Of a stretch of DNA of 14,953 nt, positions 1 through 6,452 are shown one piece after another (the stretch's first letter is position 1; the number at the start of each line of letters is the position of its first letter). The stretch is from assembly GCA_010671965.1 (NCBI GenBank), contig JAAHIC010000005.1, forward strand, positions 1 through 14,953. Reading direction: 5' to 3'. The DNA comes from Leptolyngbya sp. SIO4C5. GTDB taxonomy: Bacteria > Cyanobacteriota > Cyanobacteriia > Phormidesmidales > Phormidesmidaceae. Under the pieces are notes generated by a model. That model had not been told where the DNA came from and ran no database searches. It saw only the letters and a list, made by a program, of their open reading frames with translations. A program made the translations under genes and the position numbers.

Positions 1-1
1 T

Positions 2-145
2 CAAGCGTGTCTGCCTTCTCTCTTAGCCCAGCAAGATCAGCGCGTCCAGCAGCTGCTGAGGCGCATGAAGCAGTGCGATCGCCGCATTCCTAAGCAGCCC
101 GTCCTGCGTCAACTGATAACTCGCTACCTGTCTCGGCTCAAATAG
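2..145 (+). CDS. C-terminal fragment of an unidentified protein
   Basis: The window opens inside a reading frame that stays open for 47 codons and stops at TAG (143-145). The fragment is basic and rich in Gln, Leu and Arg, ending in RYLSRLK, and looks like an amphipathic helical tail. HIP1 sits inside it in frame. I do not recognise the family, and the start lies outside the window. Its last 8 bases overlap the end of the glutaredoxin gene, which runs the other way. The frame is short enough to be open by chance, but the natural-looking codon use and the stop placed right at the end of the neighbour favour a real gene end. Confidence 0.5.
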   Translation, partial: QACLPSLLAQQDQRVQQLLRRMKQCDRRIPKQPVLRQLITRYLSRLK

Positions 146-461
146 TCTCACTCGCCGTCTGTGAGAGCAGCGGCTCTAGCCCGCCTCTGGCATCTAGCCC
201 ATAGAGGTCATCGCAGCCGCCAATGTGCTGATTGTTGATAAAGATTTGGGGCACTGATCTACGGCCATTGGCCCGCTCGGCCATGCGATCGCGAGCCGCG
301 CTGTCGCCATCAATTTTGTATTCTGTGAAATCAACTTTCTTCCACCACAGCAGCAGCTTGGCGCGAATGCAGTAGGGACAGGTCTGCCAGGTGTAGATTT
401 CGACTTCGGCCTTGGCCGGAGTTTCAGGGCGTCCTAGGGTGTGACTTAGCCAGTCCAGCAT
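138..461 (-). CDS. grxC: Glutaredoxin, dithiol CPYC type (GrxC-like)
   Basis: A glutathione-dependent cytosolic thiol-disulfide oxidoreductase of 107 residues, the normal size for the family. It shows the glutaredoxin marks in order: the redox centre CPYC at residues 28-31, the SVP cis-proline loop near 69-71, and the GGCDDL glutathione-binding motif near 81-86. The dithiol CPYC centre places it in the classical group rather than the monothiol CGFS group. The frame extends upstream to a TTG at 497, but the ATG at 461 gives the usual short N-terminus and is preferred; there is only a weak GAG-type ribosome site before it. It is divergent from the hypothetical gene at 612, so the roughly 150 bp between them must hold both promoters. 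Its stop codon overlaps the end of the converging gene at the window edge. Confidence 0.93.
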   Translation of the reverse strand: MLDWLSHTLGRPETPAKAEVEIYTWQTCPYCIRAKLLLWWKKVDFTEYKIDGDSAARDRMAERANGRRSVPQIFINNQHIGGCDDLYGLDARGGLEPLLSQTASETI

Positions 462-579
462 GAGGTTTCTCGGTATTAACTTGATTGATCCTATCAATTT
501 GGCGCAGGCGATCGCGGCTCTCCAGATTTCCGCCTAAATTAGGGGAGACAGCCCGTGCTCTTAAACGGGAAACAGCCTG

Positions 580-585
580 TATAAT
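580..585 (+). promoter_or_regulatory. Candidate -10 box for the 612-1394 gene
   Basis: A perfect TATAAT lies 26 bases before the ATG at 612. No convincing -35 box is seen 16-18 bases upstream (the sequence there reads GCTCTT). The implied transcript would start near 592 with a leader of only about 20 bases and no clear Shine-Dalgarno sequence. This is read from the sequence only. Confidence 0.4.
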
Positions 586-611
586 CCTGCGGCAGGGCTT
601 TACCCCCAACT

Positions 612-1394
612 ATGACCACCGATATCTTGATTTTGACCGTCTATTTCATCTGCGTCGCCTATGTGCTGTATCAAATTGCCCTAGCACAGGAAGCTCAGCG
701 AGACGATCAGGTCAGGATTCTGCTGAATCAGGAAGTGCTGATAACCCAGCTAGCAGCTCAGTTGCAGCAGCAGGGACGGGCGGAAGCGTTTGGGGCTGAA
801 ATTTTGCCCAAGGGTCCCTCGCCCTTTGATAGCAGTCCGTTTTTGCAGATGCAGCTGCTGAATCTACGCCAGCCAGAGGCTCCGCTAGAGACGATTGACC
901 TGCAGGTACTGCCTCAGGGCACCCGACCGCTACAGCCTCCCATCCGCGCCTTAGAAGTGCGGGTCTTGAACCGTAGCCAAACCATGCAGCTCTATATTGA
1001 CTGGGATCGTAGCTCTATCACCCGCTTCAATAATCAGGCTCAGCGAGTGATTCGGCTGTCTAGCACAATGCCAGTTGAGCTGTTTCAACCTCAGGTATTC
1101 AGCGTGATTAATCCAGGGCAGATGTTCAGCGTAGCAGTGACTCAGGAGTCAGCTTTTGGCCGCAGTGGTGAAGGTCAGTCGCTCCAGCCCCAGGGGCCGC
1201 TGATCGATTTAGAAAAAGCTATTCAGATGCGGCAGCCACTGCCGATTTACTCGCTAAAGCTGCTGGTTTGGCTCAAACCGGTAACGGCTACAGACGATCA
1301 GGCTGTGCGGCTGCTCCTGCCTTTTATGTTTGATCTAGAGGTGCTGCCCGATTTGCCGGCTGTACCGATTCTGCGCTGGATCACGAATCGCTGA
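612..1394 (+). CDS. Membrane-anchored hypothetical protein, 260 aa
   Basis: I do not recognise a named family. The protein begins with a hydrophobic segment (about residues 5-25) that looks like an uncleaved membrane anchor. A Gln/Leu-rich stretch (about 25-56) could form a helix or short coiled coil. The rest is a soluble domain of alternating hydrophobic residues suggesting a beta-sandwich, with patterns such as LEVRVLNRS and YIDWDRSSI. There are no obvious catalytic motifs or cysteines. Topology would put the long domain on one side of the membrane, but the side cannot be told from sequence. The ATG at 612 is the first in frame and directly follows a good -10 box. The gene ends 46 bases before the RNase P RNA and is co-directional with it. 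The long open frame and regular codon use make it a confident gene of unknown function. Confidence 0.8.
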   Translation: MTTDILILTVYFICVAYVLYQIALAQEAQRDDQVRILLNQEVLITQLAAQLQQQGRAEAFGAEILPKGPSPFDSSPFLQMQLLNLRQPEAPLETIDLQVLPQGTRPLQPPIRALEVRVLNRSQTMQLYIDWDRSSITRFNNQAQRVIRLSSTMPVELFQPQVFSVINPGQMFSVAVTQESAFGRSGEGQSLQPQGPLIDLEKAIQMRQPLPIYSLKLLVWLKPVTATDDQAVRLLLPFMFDLEVLPDLPAVPILRWITNR

Positions 1395-1402
1395 TGGCAG
1401 AG

Positions 1403-1433
1403 TTGAAATTAGAGCAAATTCATCGACTAGACT
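1403..1433 (+). promoter_or_regulatory. Candidate promoter of rnpB
   Basis: TTGAAA at 1403-1408 and TAGACT at 1428-1433 are separated by 19 bases, a little longer than the optimum 17. The expected start point (about 1440) coincides with the first bases of the RNase P RNA P1 helix, which supports the reading. Confidence 0.4.
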
Positions 1434-1439
1434 GGAGCT

Positions 1440-1887
1440 AGGGAAAGAGTTGGCGAGGCAGTTGCAGGTTGGGCCATCGCGCCCAGCGTGAGGAAAGTCC
1501 GGGCTCCTGAAAGACCAAACTTGCTGGGTAATGCCCAGTGCGGGTGACCGTGAGGAGAGTGCCACAGAAACATACCGCCGATGGAAAGGCAGAAGGCAGA
1601 AGGCAGAAGGCGGAAGGCAGAAAGTCATTTCAGCCTTCGTCCTTGACCTTCAGCTTTTTACAGGTAAGGGTGCAAGGGTGCGGTAAGAGCGCACCAGCAG
1701 CATCGAGAGGTGCTGGCTCGGTAAACCCCGGTTGGGAGCAAGGTCGTAGGAGCAACGGTTGGTCTTTTACCGGCTCCGTTTTAAGTGCACCGCTAGAGGC
1801 GTCTGGTAACAGCCGTCCTAGATAGATAACTGCCCTGCTGCTGCAAATCAGCAGAACAGAACCCGGCTTATGTCTGGCTCTTTCCCG
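1440..1887 (+). ncRNA. rnpB: RNase P RNA (type A, cyanobacterial)
   Basis: The catalytic RNA that removes 5' leaders from pre-tRNAs. The ends pair perfectly: GGGAAAGAG (1441-1449) with CTCTTTCCC (1878-1886) forms P1. The universal core follows in order: GAGGAAAGTCCGGGCTCC (1490-1507), the ACAGAAACATACCGCC segment near 1564-1579, GGTAAGGGTGCAAGGGTGCG and AAGAGCGCACC around 1663-1695, and the 3' core AGATAGATAACTG with ACAGAACCCGGCTTA around 1821-1870. The L15 region carries GGTAAAC at 1720-1726, so the GGU element that can pair with tRNA 3'-CCA is present. P12 is enlarged by five tandem AAGGCAG-type heptamers. The exact 3' end is not certain; a T6 run at 1900-1905 may mark termination. Frames read through this region on either strand are not genes. 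Confidence 0.97.
1586..1620 (+). repeat. Tandem heptamer repeat (STRR) in P12 of RNase P RNA
   Basis: Five consecutive 7-base units read AAGGCAG, AAGGCAG, AAGGCAG, AAGGCGG, AAGGCAG. They lie between ACCGCCGATGG and CAGGTAAGGGTG, the position of helix P12. The following bases (about 1628-1654) are pyrimidine-rich and largely complementary: AAGGCAGAAA (1614-1623) faces TTTCAGCCTT (1628-1637) with one mismatch, and further CCTT blocks face the other units. The repeats therefore seem to build a long imperfect P12 hairpin. Short tandemly repeated repetitive sequences in rnpB are known from cyanobacteria, chiefly heterocyst formers. Confidence 0.85.
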
Positions 1888-1905
1888 CTTGAAGCTATCT
1901 TTTTT
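1887..1905 (+). terminator. Weak candidate terminator after rnpB
   Basis: A minimal dyad GCTTGAAGC (1887-1895) precedes a T6 run at 1900-1905. The dyad alone is too small for a classical terminator; the P1 helix just upstream may serve as the stem. It lies 8 bases before the end of the converging ATPase gene. Confidence 0.25.
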
Positions 1906-1912
1906 ACCCTGA

Positions 1913-3583
1913 TTACCCCAGTTTTTGCACCAGTTGCAGATTGGTCTCGCTGTTTGTCCCGCGCCTGAGGGCGCTCCGGGGCAGCACGCGAATCACTTCC
2001 TCAACCGTCGTTTTCCCCGCTAGCACCTTTTCAATCGCCGACAGGCGGAATGACATAAAGCCAATTTTCTGCAGATAGCGATGCAGCTGGCTGATTGTTC
2101 CTTCGTAAATTAGCTCCCGGATGCGATCGTCGATTTCTAGCAGCTCTACCACCGCTTCTCGGCCTAAATAGCCTGATTGAAAACAGCGGGCGCAGCCTCG
2201 CCCTCGCTGCCAGTTGACGGAGCGCGATCGCTTAGCATCTAAGCCTAAAACTGCTAAATCTTCAACGCTAGGCGTATAGGACTCAGCACAGTGAGCACAG
2301 ACGCGCCGAATGAGGCGCTGGGCAATGATGCCTAGCAGGGCATCGCTAATGAGTCCTGGATCGGGGCCAATGTCTTTAATGCGCGGAATAGCGCCAACGG
2401 CATCATTAGTGTGCAGCGTGGTAAAAACCAGGTGTCCGGTGAGGGCTGAGCGTACCGCTGTCTCCGCAGTTTCGCGATCGCGGATCTCCCCTACCATGAT
2501 GATGTCGGGGTCTTGCCGCAGAATAGAGCGCAGCCCAGCGGCAAAGGTCATGCCGGCTGCTTCATTCACCTGAGTCTGCGTAATTCGGGGCAGTACGTAC
2601 TCCACCGGGTCTTCCACGGTGACGACGTTGACGTGCTCGGTAGCAATTTCCTGCAGGCTGGTGTAGAGCGTACTGGTTTTCCCCGATCCGGTTGGCCCGG
2701 TGAAAATGATCATGCCTTGGGGCTGCTGCAGCCAGGTTTTGTAAACCGCTAAGGTCTTGGGTTCAAAGCCCAGCTTGTCGATGGTTGAAAAGGGATTTTT
2801 CCGAGGCAGGAGCCGGACGACGGCTTTCTCACCCCCCACGCAGGGCAGCGTGCTGACCCGCATGTCCATCCCCAAGTCTGCCTCACTCTCCACGGCATAC
2901 TGCTCACCAATGCGGCCATCCTGCGGGCGGCGGCTATCGGAGATATCCATGTCGGCCATCACCTTTAGCGCTACGACCACCCGGCGGCTAATTTCCAGCG
3001 GCAGCAGGGTAATATCTCGCAGCACGCCGTCAATGCGATAGCGTACCCGTAGCCCTTCCAAGGTTGGCTCTAGGTGAATGTCGCTGGCCCGGTTGCGCAG
3101 GGCGCTAGAAATAATCGTTTTAATCCGCTCAATTTGTCCGTCTGCTTTAGCCAAAGACAGCTCTGTAGTTTCTGAAATATCTTCAGAAAGATATTCGCCC
3201 GTCAGCGGATCGATCAGCGGGCCAGCCGAAATTTGGCTGGGGTCGTAGTGGCGGCTGTGGTACCAGGCTCGGTAGCACTTGGGCGCAATCGGTACAATGT
3301 GGATGCGGGTTTGAGTGCGATCGCTTAAATAAGCAATATCAGCTTCACTCAAAGCTACCGGACTGCCTAAGTAGTAGCAGTTCTGCCAAAGCAGCAGCGG
3401 TATAACAGGCGATAGCTGGCGATCGGGAAAGAGCTGAAAGAAACGACGGCTAACTTCTTCGTCTAAAACAGGCAAATTCAGCTTGCCTTGCGGATCGATC
3501 AGGAGGTCAAGCGCTCCTTGGCAAGTGAGCTTACCTGTTTTGAGCTGTTTCCAAGCAGACAAGGCGCGAAACGCGGATTCCAT
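1913..3583 (-). CDS. PilB/GspE-family secretion ATPase
   Basis: A cytoplasmic hexameric ATPase of the type IV pilus/type II secretion extension family, 556 residues. Visible in order: an N-terminal region with only weak similarity to the usual N1 domain (about 1-140), the N2 segment with SDIHLEP (167-173), Walker A GPTGSGKT (296-303), the Asp box around VVTVEDPVEY (320-329), Walker B with IIMVGEIRD (361-369), the His box TGHLVFTTLHTND (382-394), and a CxxC...CxxC zinc site (Cys 429, 432, 464, 467) typical of PilB/GspE and absent from the retraction ATPase PilT. It is shorter at the N-terminus than the main cyanobacterial PilB (about 670 residues, from memory), so it could be a second paralogue of the PilB2/GspE kind rather than the main pilus motor. 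No pilT, pilC or pilin gene is beside it. ATG at 3583; a strong hairpin lies 44 bases upstream. Confidence 0.93.
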   Translation of the reverse strand: MESAFRALSAWKQLKTGKLTCQGALDLLIDPQGKLNLPVLDEEVSRRFFQLFPDRQLSPVIPLLLWQNCYYLGSPVALSEADIAYLSDRTQTRIHIVPIAPKCYRAWYHSRHYDPSQISAGPLIDPLTGEYLSEDISETTELSLAKADGQIERIKTIISSALRNRASDIHLEPTLEGLRVRYRIDGVLRDITLLPLEISRRVVVALKVMADMDISDSRRPQDGRIGEQYAVESEADLGMDMRVSTLPCVGGEKAVVRLLPRKNPFSTIDKLGFEPKTLAVYKTWLQQPQGMIIFTGPTGSGKTSTLYTSLQEIATEHVNVVTVEDPVEYVLPRITQTQVNEAAGMTFAAGLRSILRQDPDIIMVGEIRDRETAETAVRSALTGHLVFTTLHTNDAVGAIPRIKDIGPDPGLISDALLGIIAQRLIRRVCAHCAESYTPSVEDLAVLGLDAKRSRSVNWQRGRGCARCFQSGYLGREAVVELLEIDDRIRELIYEGTISQLHRYLQKIGFMSFRLSAIEKVLAGKTTVEEVIRVLPRSALRRGTNSETNLQLVQKLG

Positions 3584-3626
3584 GCGGGTCTGTCAATCTG
3601 AATGTTTGCTGAGTTTCCTTAAATTT

Positions 3627-3665
3627 AGCGCTGCGGAAAAAATAAGGCAGCTTTTCCACAGCGCT
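3627..3665. repeat. 39-bp hairpin between the PhoX-family and ATPase genes
   Basis: AGCGCTGCGGAAAA (3627-3640) and TTTTCCACAGCGCT (3652-3665) form a 14-bp stem with a single mismatched position, which becomes a G-U wobble in - strand RNA, closed by an 11-base loop. It lies 65 bases after the PhoX-family stop and 44 bases before the ATPase start, both on the - strand. No T-run follows on the - strand, so it is not a classical terminator. It could be an mRNA processing or stabilising element, a leader structure, or a dispersed palindromic repeat. Confidence 0.7.
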
Positions 3666-3730
3666 ATTGATGCGGTATAAGACTTTACTTTATGCTAAAG
3701 CCTCAGTCTGAGTCGAAGGCAAGCCCCGAC

Positions 3731-5218
3731 TTAATCGTCGTCTTCCCCGCCTTCATCGCTTTCGTCATCGGCGCCATCGCCTGAAGTCCAAGGCCCCCAG
3801 ATAGCATAGGTAATGCCGACGCCTTGGCTATTGACAAATAGAGTTCTGCCGTCAGGTGAGAAGCAGGCCCCGGCAAACTCACTCTCGTCTAGGTTGTTGC
3901 GAGCGAACTTGTAAAGCAAGCCGTCTAGGTCAACCCCTACGACAAACTGCTCACCGCCTCCATCTTCACAGAGGAAGAGATCGCCAAAGGGAGAAACGGT
4001 GACGTTGTCAGGCTCATCTAAAGTATCGCCTGACGGAGGAGCCTCAACGATTAAAGTCACCGTCTCTTTTTGGGGATTGTATTCCCAAACCTGACCGTTA
4101 CCGCGAGAGCTATCCACGGCAGGCGGGCCGCCCTGGGTGGCAATGAAGTAAATCACGCCGTTACCATACCAAGCTCCTTCACCCCGGAAGAAGACTGCCC
4201 CGCCTTTCTCCTGTCCTTGAGTCCGAACCTGCTTGTCGTTGGCGTTTTCTTCCGGGATGGGATTGGGATTGTCGATCTTGACCCATTCCACGGGGTACTC
4301 ACGACCGGCAGGAATTAAGCCTAGCTGCCCGCCCAAGTTGGGGTTATTCGAGGTGTTAACACCGTCGGGATACTGCTTAATTTTGAGCGCATAGAGGCTG
4401 CCCCCCTGGGCCAAATTCCCTTTAACGTTGGGAACGAAGCGGTAGAAGCAGCTATCACCACTGTCTTCGGTTTCGTAAACGTATCCGGTGCGAGGGTCTA
4501 CGGCGACGGCTTCGTGGCTAAAGCGACCCATGTCCTTTAGGGCCACCGGCGTTACTAAGCCCGTATTGGTACCGGCGGGAACTTCAAAGTTGTAGCCGTG
4601 ATAGATAGGATTGCCGTTGAGATCCAGGGTGCTAGAGAAGGTTTCTTCGCAGCTCACCCAAGATCCCCAAGGGGTGGGGCCACCGGCACAGTTGCGAATG
4701 GTGCCAGAGAGTGAGGCATAGTCTTTGACTAAGCGACGGTTACGACCCACAACCAAAGTGGTGGTGCCGCCAGTTGCATTGGGAGCATAACGTTTCTCGG
4801 CTGGGGCATCGACCCCTTTGAGGTTGCCGAACTCGTCTTCAGTCGGGCTGAGTTCGTGGTTGCGAACCAGGATAGTGCTGCCGCGCGGGCCAGGAAAAGC
4901 TGCCATGCCGTCGTGGTCACCCGGTACGAGGGTACCATCGCTCATGGTCTGGCCGGTGATAGAAAAGGCGGTGTATTTGAAGCCGCGAGGTAGCTCTAGC
5001 AGCGGTACGTTGCGGAGGTCGCCAGCAACGGTGTTAGCCAAATCGGCTGTGTTGCGGGGCAGAGTAGGCCGGAGGGGGCCATATTTAAACCCGCCCGCAA
5101 ATTCTGATTCGCGTCCCTGAGCAACGCGGGCATAGAAAGCCTCTAGAGGGGACACCATAGAAACGCCAGCGGCGGTTACCCCAGCCATTGCCAAAAATCG
5201 ACGTCTTGAAAAAGACAC
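3731..5218 (-). CDS. PhoX-family (DUF839) Tat-exported protein, possible alkaline phosphatase
   Basis: A 495-residue protein starting with a twin-arginine signal (SRRRFLAMAG at 4-13, then a hydrophobic stretch to about residue 30), so it should be exported folded to the periplasm or outside. The body shows the PhoX/DUF839 pattern: NHELSP (120-125), NCAGGPTPWGSWVSCEE (176-192) with the conserved Cys, RFSHEAVAVDP (232-242), YETEDSGDSCFYRF (248-261) and DEPDNV (401-406) followed by ED (418-419). In characterised PhoX these regions hold an iron-calcium cofactor and release phosphate from organic esters; many DUF839 members have no proven activity, so I stop at the family. The C-terminus is a very acidic tail of Asp, Glu and Gly. 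A GAGAGG ribosome site lies about 10 bases before the ATG. A Pho-box-like repeat lies 120-160 bases upstream. Confidence 0.88.
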   Translation of the reverse strand: MSFSRRRFLAMAGVTAAGVSMVSPLEAFYARVAQGRESEFAGGFKYGPLRPTLPRNTADLANTVAGDLRNVPLLELPRGFKYTAFSITGQTMSDGTLVPGDHDGMAAFPGPRGSTILVRNHELSPTEDEFGNLKGVDAPAEKRYAPNATGGTTTLVVGRNRRLVKDYASLSGTIRNCAGGPTPWGSWVSCEETFSSTLDLNGNPIYHGYNFEVPAGTNTGLVTPVALKDMGRFSHEAVAVDPRTGYVYETEDSGDSCFYRFVPNVKGNLAQGGSLYALKIKQYPDGVNTSNNPNLGGQLGLIPAGREYPVEWVKIDNPNPIPEENANDKQVRTQGQEKGGAVFFRGEGAWYGNGVIYFIATQGGPPAVDSSRGNGQVWEYNPQKETVTLIVEAPPSGDTLDEPDNVTVSPFGDLFLCEDGGGEQFVVGVDLDGLLYKFARNNLDESEFAGACFSPDGRTLFVNSQGVGITYAIWGPWTSGDGADDESDEGGEDDD

Positions 5219-5339
5219 TGTGTTCTTGCCTCTCGGTAGTTGAACTTATCTGTCAGTTCTAGAAACGGTTAAGTTACAGACCTAAACCTGCTCTACGTAA
5301 CTGTTTCCACGGAGGAGAATATCAGCCCAGTTTTAATAC

Positions 5340-5380
5340 GGTAATAAGCCCAGGTTATTTCTATTTAATAAGGGATTAAT
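5340..5380 (-). promoter_or_regulatory. Pho-box-like tandem repeat upstream of the PhoX-family gene
   Basis: Read on the - strand, four octamers recur at exact 11-base spacing: ATTAATCC (5373-5380), ATTAAATA (5362-5369), ATAACCTG (5351-5358) and TTATTACC (5340-5347). The cyanobacterial PhoB/SphR site is usually described as direct octamer repeats close to YTTAAYYW with 3-base spacers. The first two octamers carry the TTAA core and the other two are weak. The AT-rich block ends 122 bases before the start codon, a distance that allows a leader. Confidence 0.35.
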
Positions 5381-5480
5381 ACAGAATTTACCTGACTAAG
5401 AATTAATAAGATAATGTAGCTTATTTGACAAAATACCCACCCACAGGGAAAGTGTGATTCTCAGCCCAGCTCAACCGTAA

Positions 5481-6068
5481 TTAGTCGAGGGCGTCAATTA
5501 GCTCAATCAGTTCTGCGTCAGAGATTTCGCCATCCTCTGCTGCTTGAACTAGCTCCTCAACCGGATTGAGAGTTGCGGGAGATATGCGAGGACGGGGGGC
5601 TGGGGACGATACGCGGGTGTCCCTGGCGGTGCCGCTGCTGTCTGCTTCTGCTTCAGAGCGATTGAACCCCAACAGCAGGTAAGACGAATCAAAATAGCTG
5701 GCCCACTGGCGAATCTGGCGCGATCGCTGCCAGCCTTCTCGCGGTACGGTGACAACTAAAACAGGCACAACCTGACCGTTGTACTCTCCTAACACGGTTA
5801 CCTGCACTACGCTCAGCTCAGCAGTTTGATTAAAGCGGCGCGATACTTCACTGCTGGCTAAAGTTTCCGCCGCGCTCATGAGTGAAGACAGGCTCTCTCC
5901 AGCGTAAGGAGACAGATTGACCCTAAAAGCGCCCGTCTCAGCCCTAACCGCAGCCTGAAAGCAAAACAGAGTCGCTGAGGCGATCGCCACTTTGGCCCCG
6001 GTCAGGACGAGGGTGCGGCAGCCTCCTAGAATTTTTCTTCCTGCAAGGCTGCGAACGTTCTGAAGCAT
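5481..6068 (-). CDS. Secreted hypothetical protein, 195 aa
   Basis: I do not recognise a named family. The N-terminus is basic, followed by a hydrophobic stretch (about 22-40) and AVRAET, a good signal peptidase I site after residue 43, so the mature protein is probably periplasmic. The middle (about 45-135) alternates strands and helices, including VVQVTVLGEYNGQVVPVLVV-like beta-strand residues. A low-complexity linker of Ser, Ala, Pro and Arg (about 140-165) leads to an acidic helix-like tail ending EISDAELIELIDALD. There are no catalytic motifs I can name. The ATG at 6068 has only a weak ribosome site. It lies 262 bases upstream of the PhoX-family gene on the same strand, probably as a separate transcription unit because a candidate regulatory repeat sits between them. 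Confidence 0.75.
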   Translation of the reverse strand: MLQNVRSLAGRKILGGCRTLVLTGAKVAIASATLFCFQAAVRAETGAFRVNLSPYAGESLSSLMSAAETLASSEVSRRFNQTAELSVVQVTVLGEYNGQVVPVLVVTVPREGWQRSRQIRQWASYFDSSYLLLGFNRSEAEADSSGTARDTRVSSPAPRPRISPATLNPVEELVQAAEDGEISDAELIELIDALD

Positions 6069-6268
6069 TTTTTCTAAATCTCATAAAGCTTAAACGGGAG
6101 CTAATCGAGGGTCATCTCAGGAGCGGCTGCTGGGTCAGATAAGGGATTAGCTCTGGCGCTCAGCATCTCACCCAGACGTAAAGTTCGGGTTAAAACGGTA
6201 TTAAAAAGCGGCCTGGCATCAGGGATCGCAGTCATCAGTAGAGACTTTTGTGACGGATTGCGGCATTT

Positions 6269-6299
6269 TTGTCATCCCGGCAAGCGGTCAAGCTACAAT
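6269..6299 (+). promoter_or_regulatory. Candidate promoter for the 6453-6914 gene
   Basis: TTGTCA (6269-6274) and TACAAT (6294-6299) are 19 bases apart. The implied start near 6306 would give a leader of about 145 bases beginning with the hairpin at 6311-6347. The -10 is good and the spacing is long, so this is moderate evidence only. Confidence 0.35.
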
Positions 6300-6310
6300 G
6301 CTTTGCGTGT

Positions 6311-6347
6311 CTTCTGGTGGGGCTGGCGAATTAGCAGACCCCTGAAG
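6311..6347 (+). other. Leader hairpin upstream of the 6453-6914 gene
   Basis: CTTC (6311-6314) pairs with GAAG (6344-6347), GGGG (6319-6322) with CCCC (6339-6342), CT with AG, and GC (6326-6327) with GC (6334-6335), closed by loop GAATTA. Twelve pairs are interrupted by an internal loop and two single-base bulges. No T-run follows, so it is not an obvious terminator. It would lie at the very 5' end of the predicted transcript. Confidence 0.4.
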
Positions 6348-6452
6348 ATAGCTGGCGATCGCCGTCTGATACAGTTTGAAGCTATTAAGCTTGAGGCTAG
6401 TTTTGGCGTCTAGGCCAGTTCAATCTATGGCAAAAAAATTCTGACTGATTTT

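Larger units (their letters stand above)
6069..6452. other. 384-bp divergent intergenic region
   Basis: This gap separates the start of the secreted hypothetical protein (-) from the start of the conserved hypothetical protein (+). It contains a candidate + strand promoter near 6269-6299, a hairpin at 6311-6347, and one HIP1 copy near 6355. The 6069-6240 half shows no open frame of note and no structure I can name. No known riboswitch signature was recognised. Confidence 0.6.

Noticed and set aside
462..497. TTG start extending glutaredoxin by 12 residues
   Set aside because: The ATG at 461 already gives the normal family N-terminus; the extension adds no conserved residues.
485..799. 104-codon + strand frame overlapping the 612 gene start
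   Set aside because: It is an out-of-frame reading across the promoter and the start of a better-supported gene, with no domain-like composition.
1335..1825. Open frames on both strands across the RNase P RNA
   Set aside because: They lie on a well-conserved structured RNA and are low-complexity translations of it and of the heptamer repeats.
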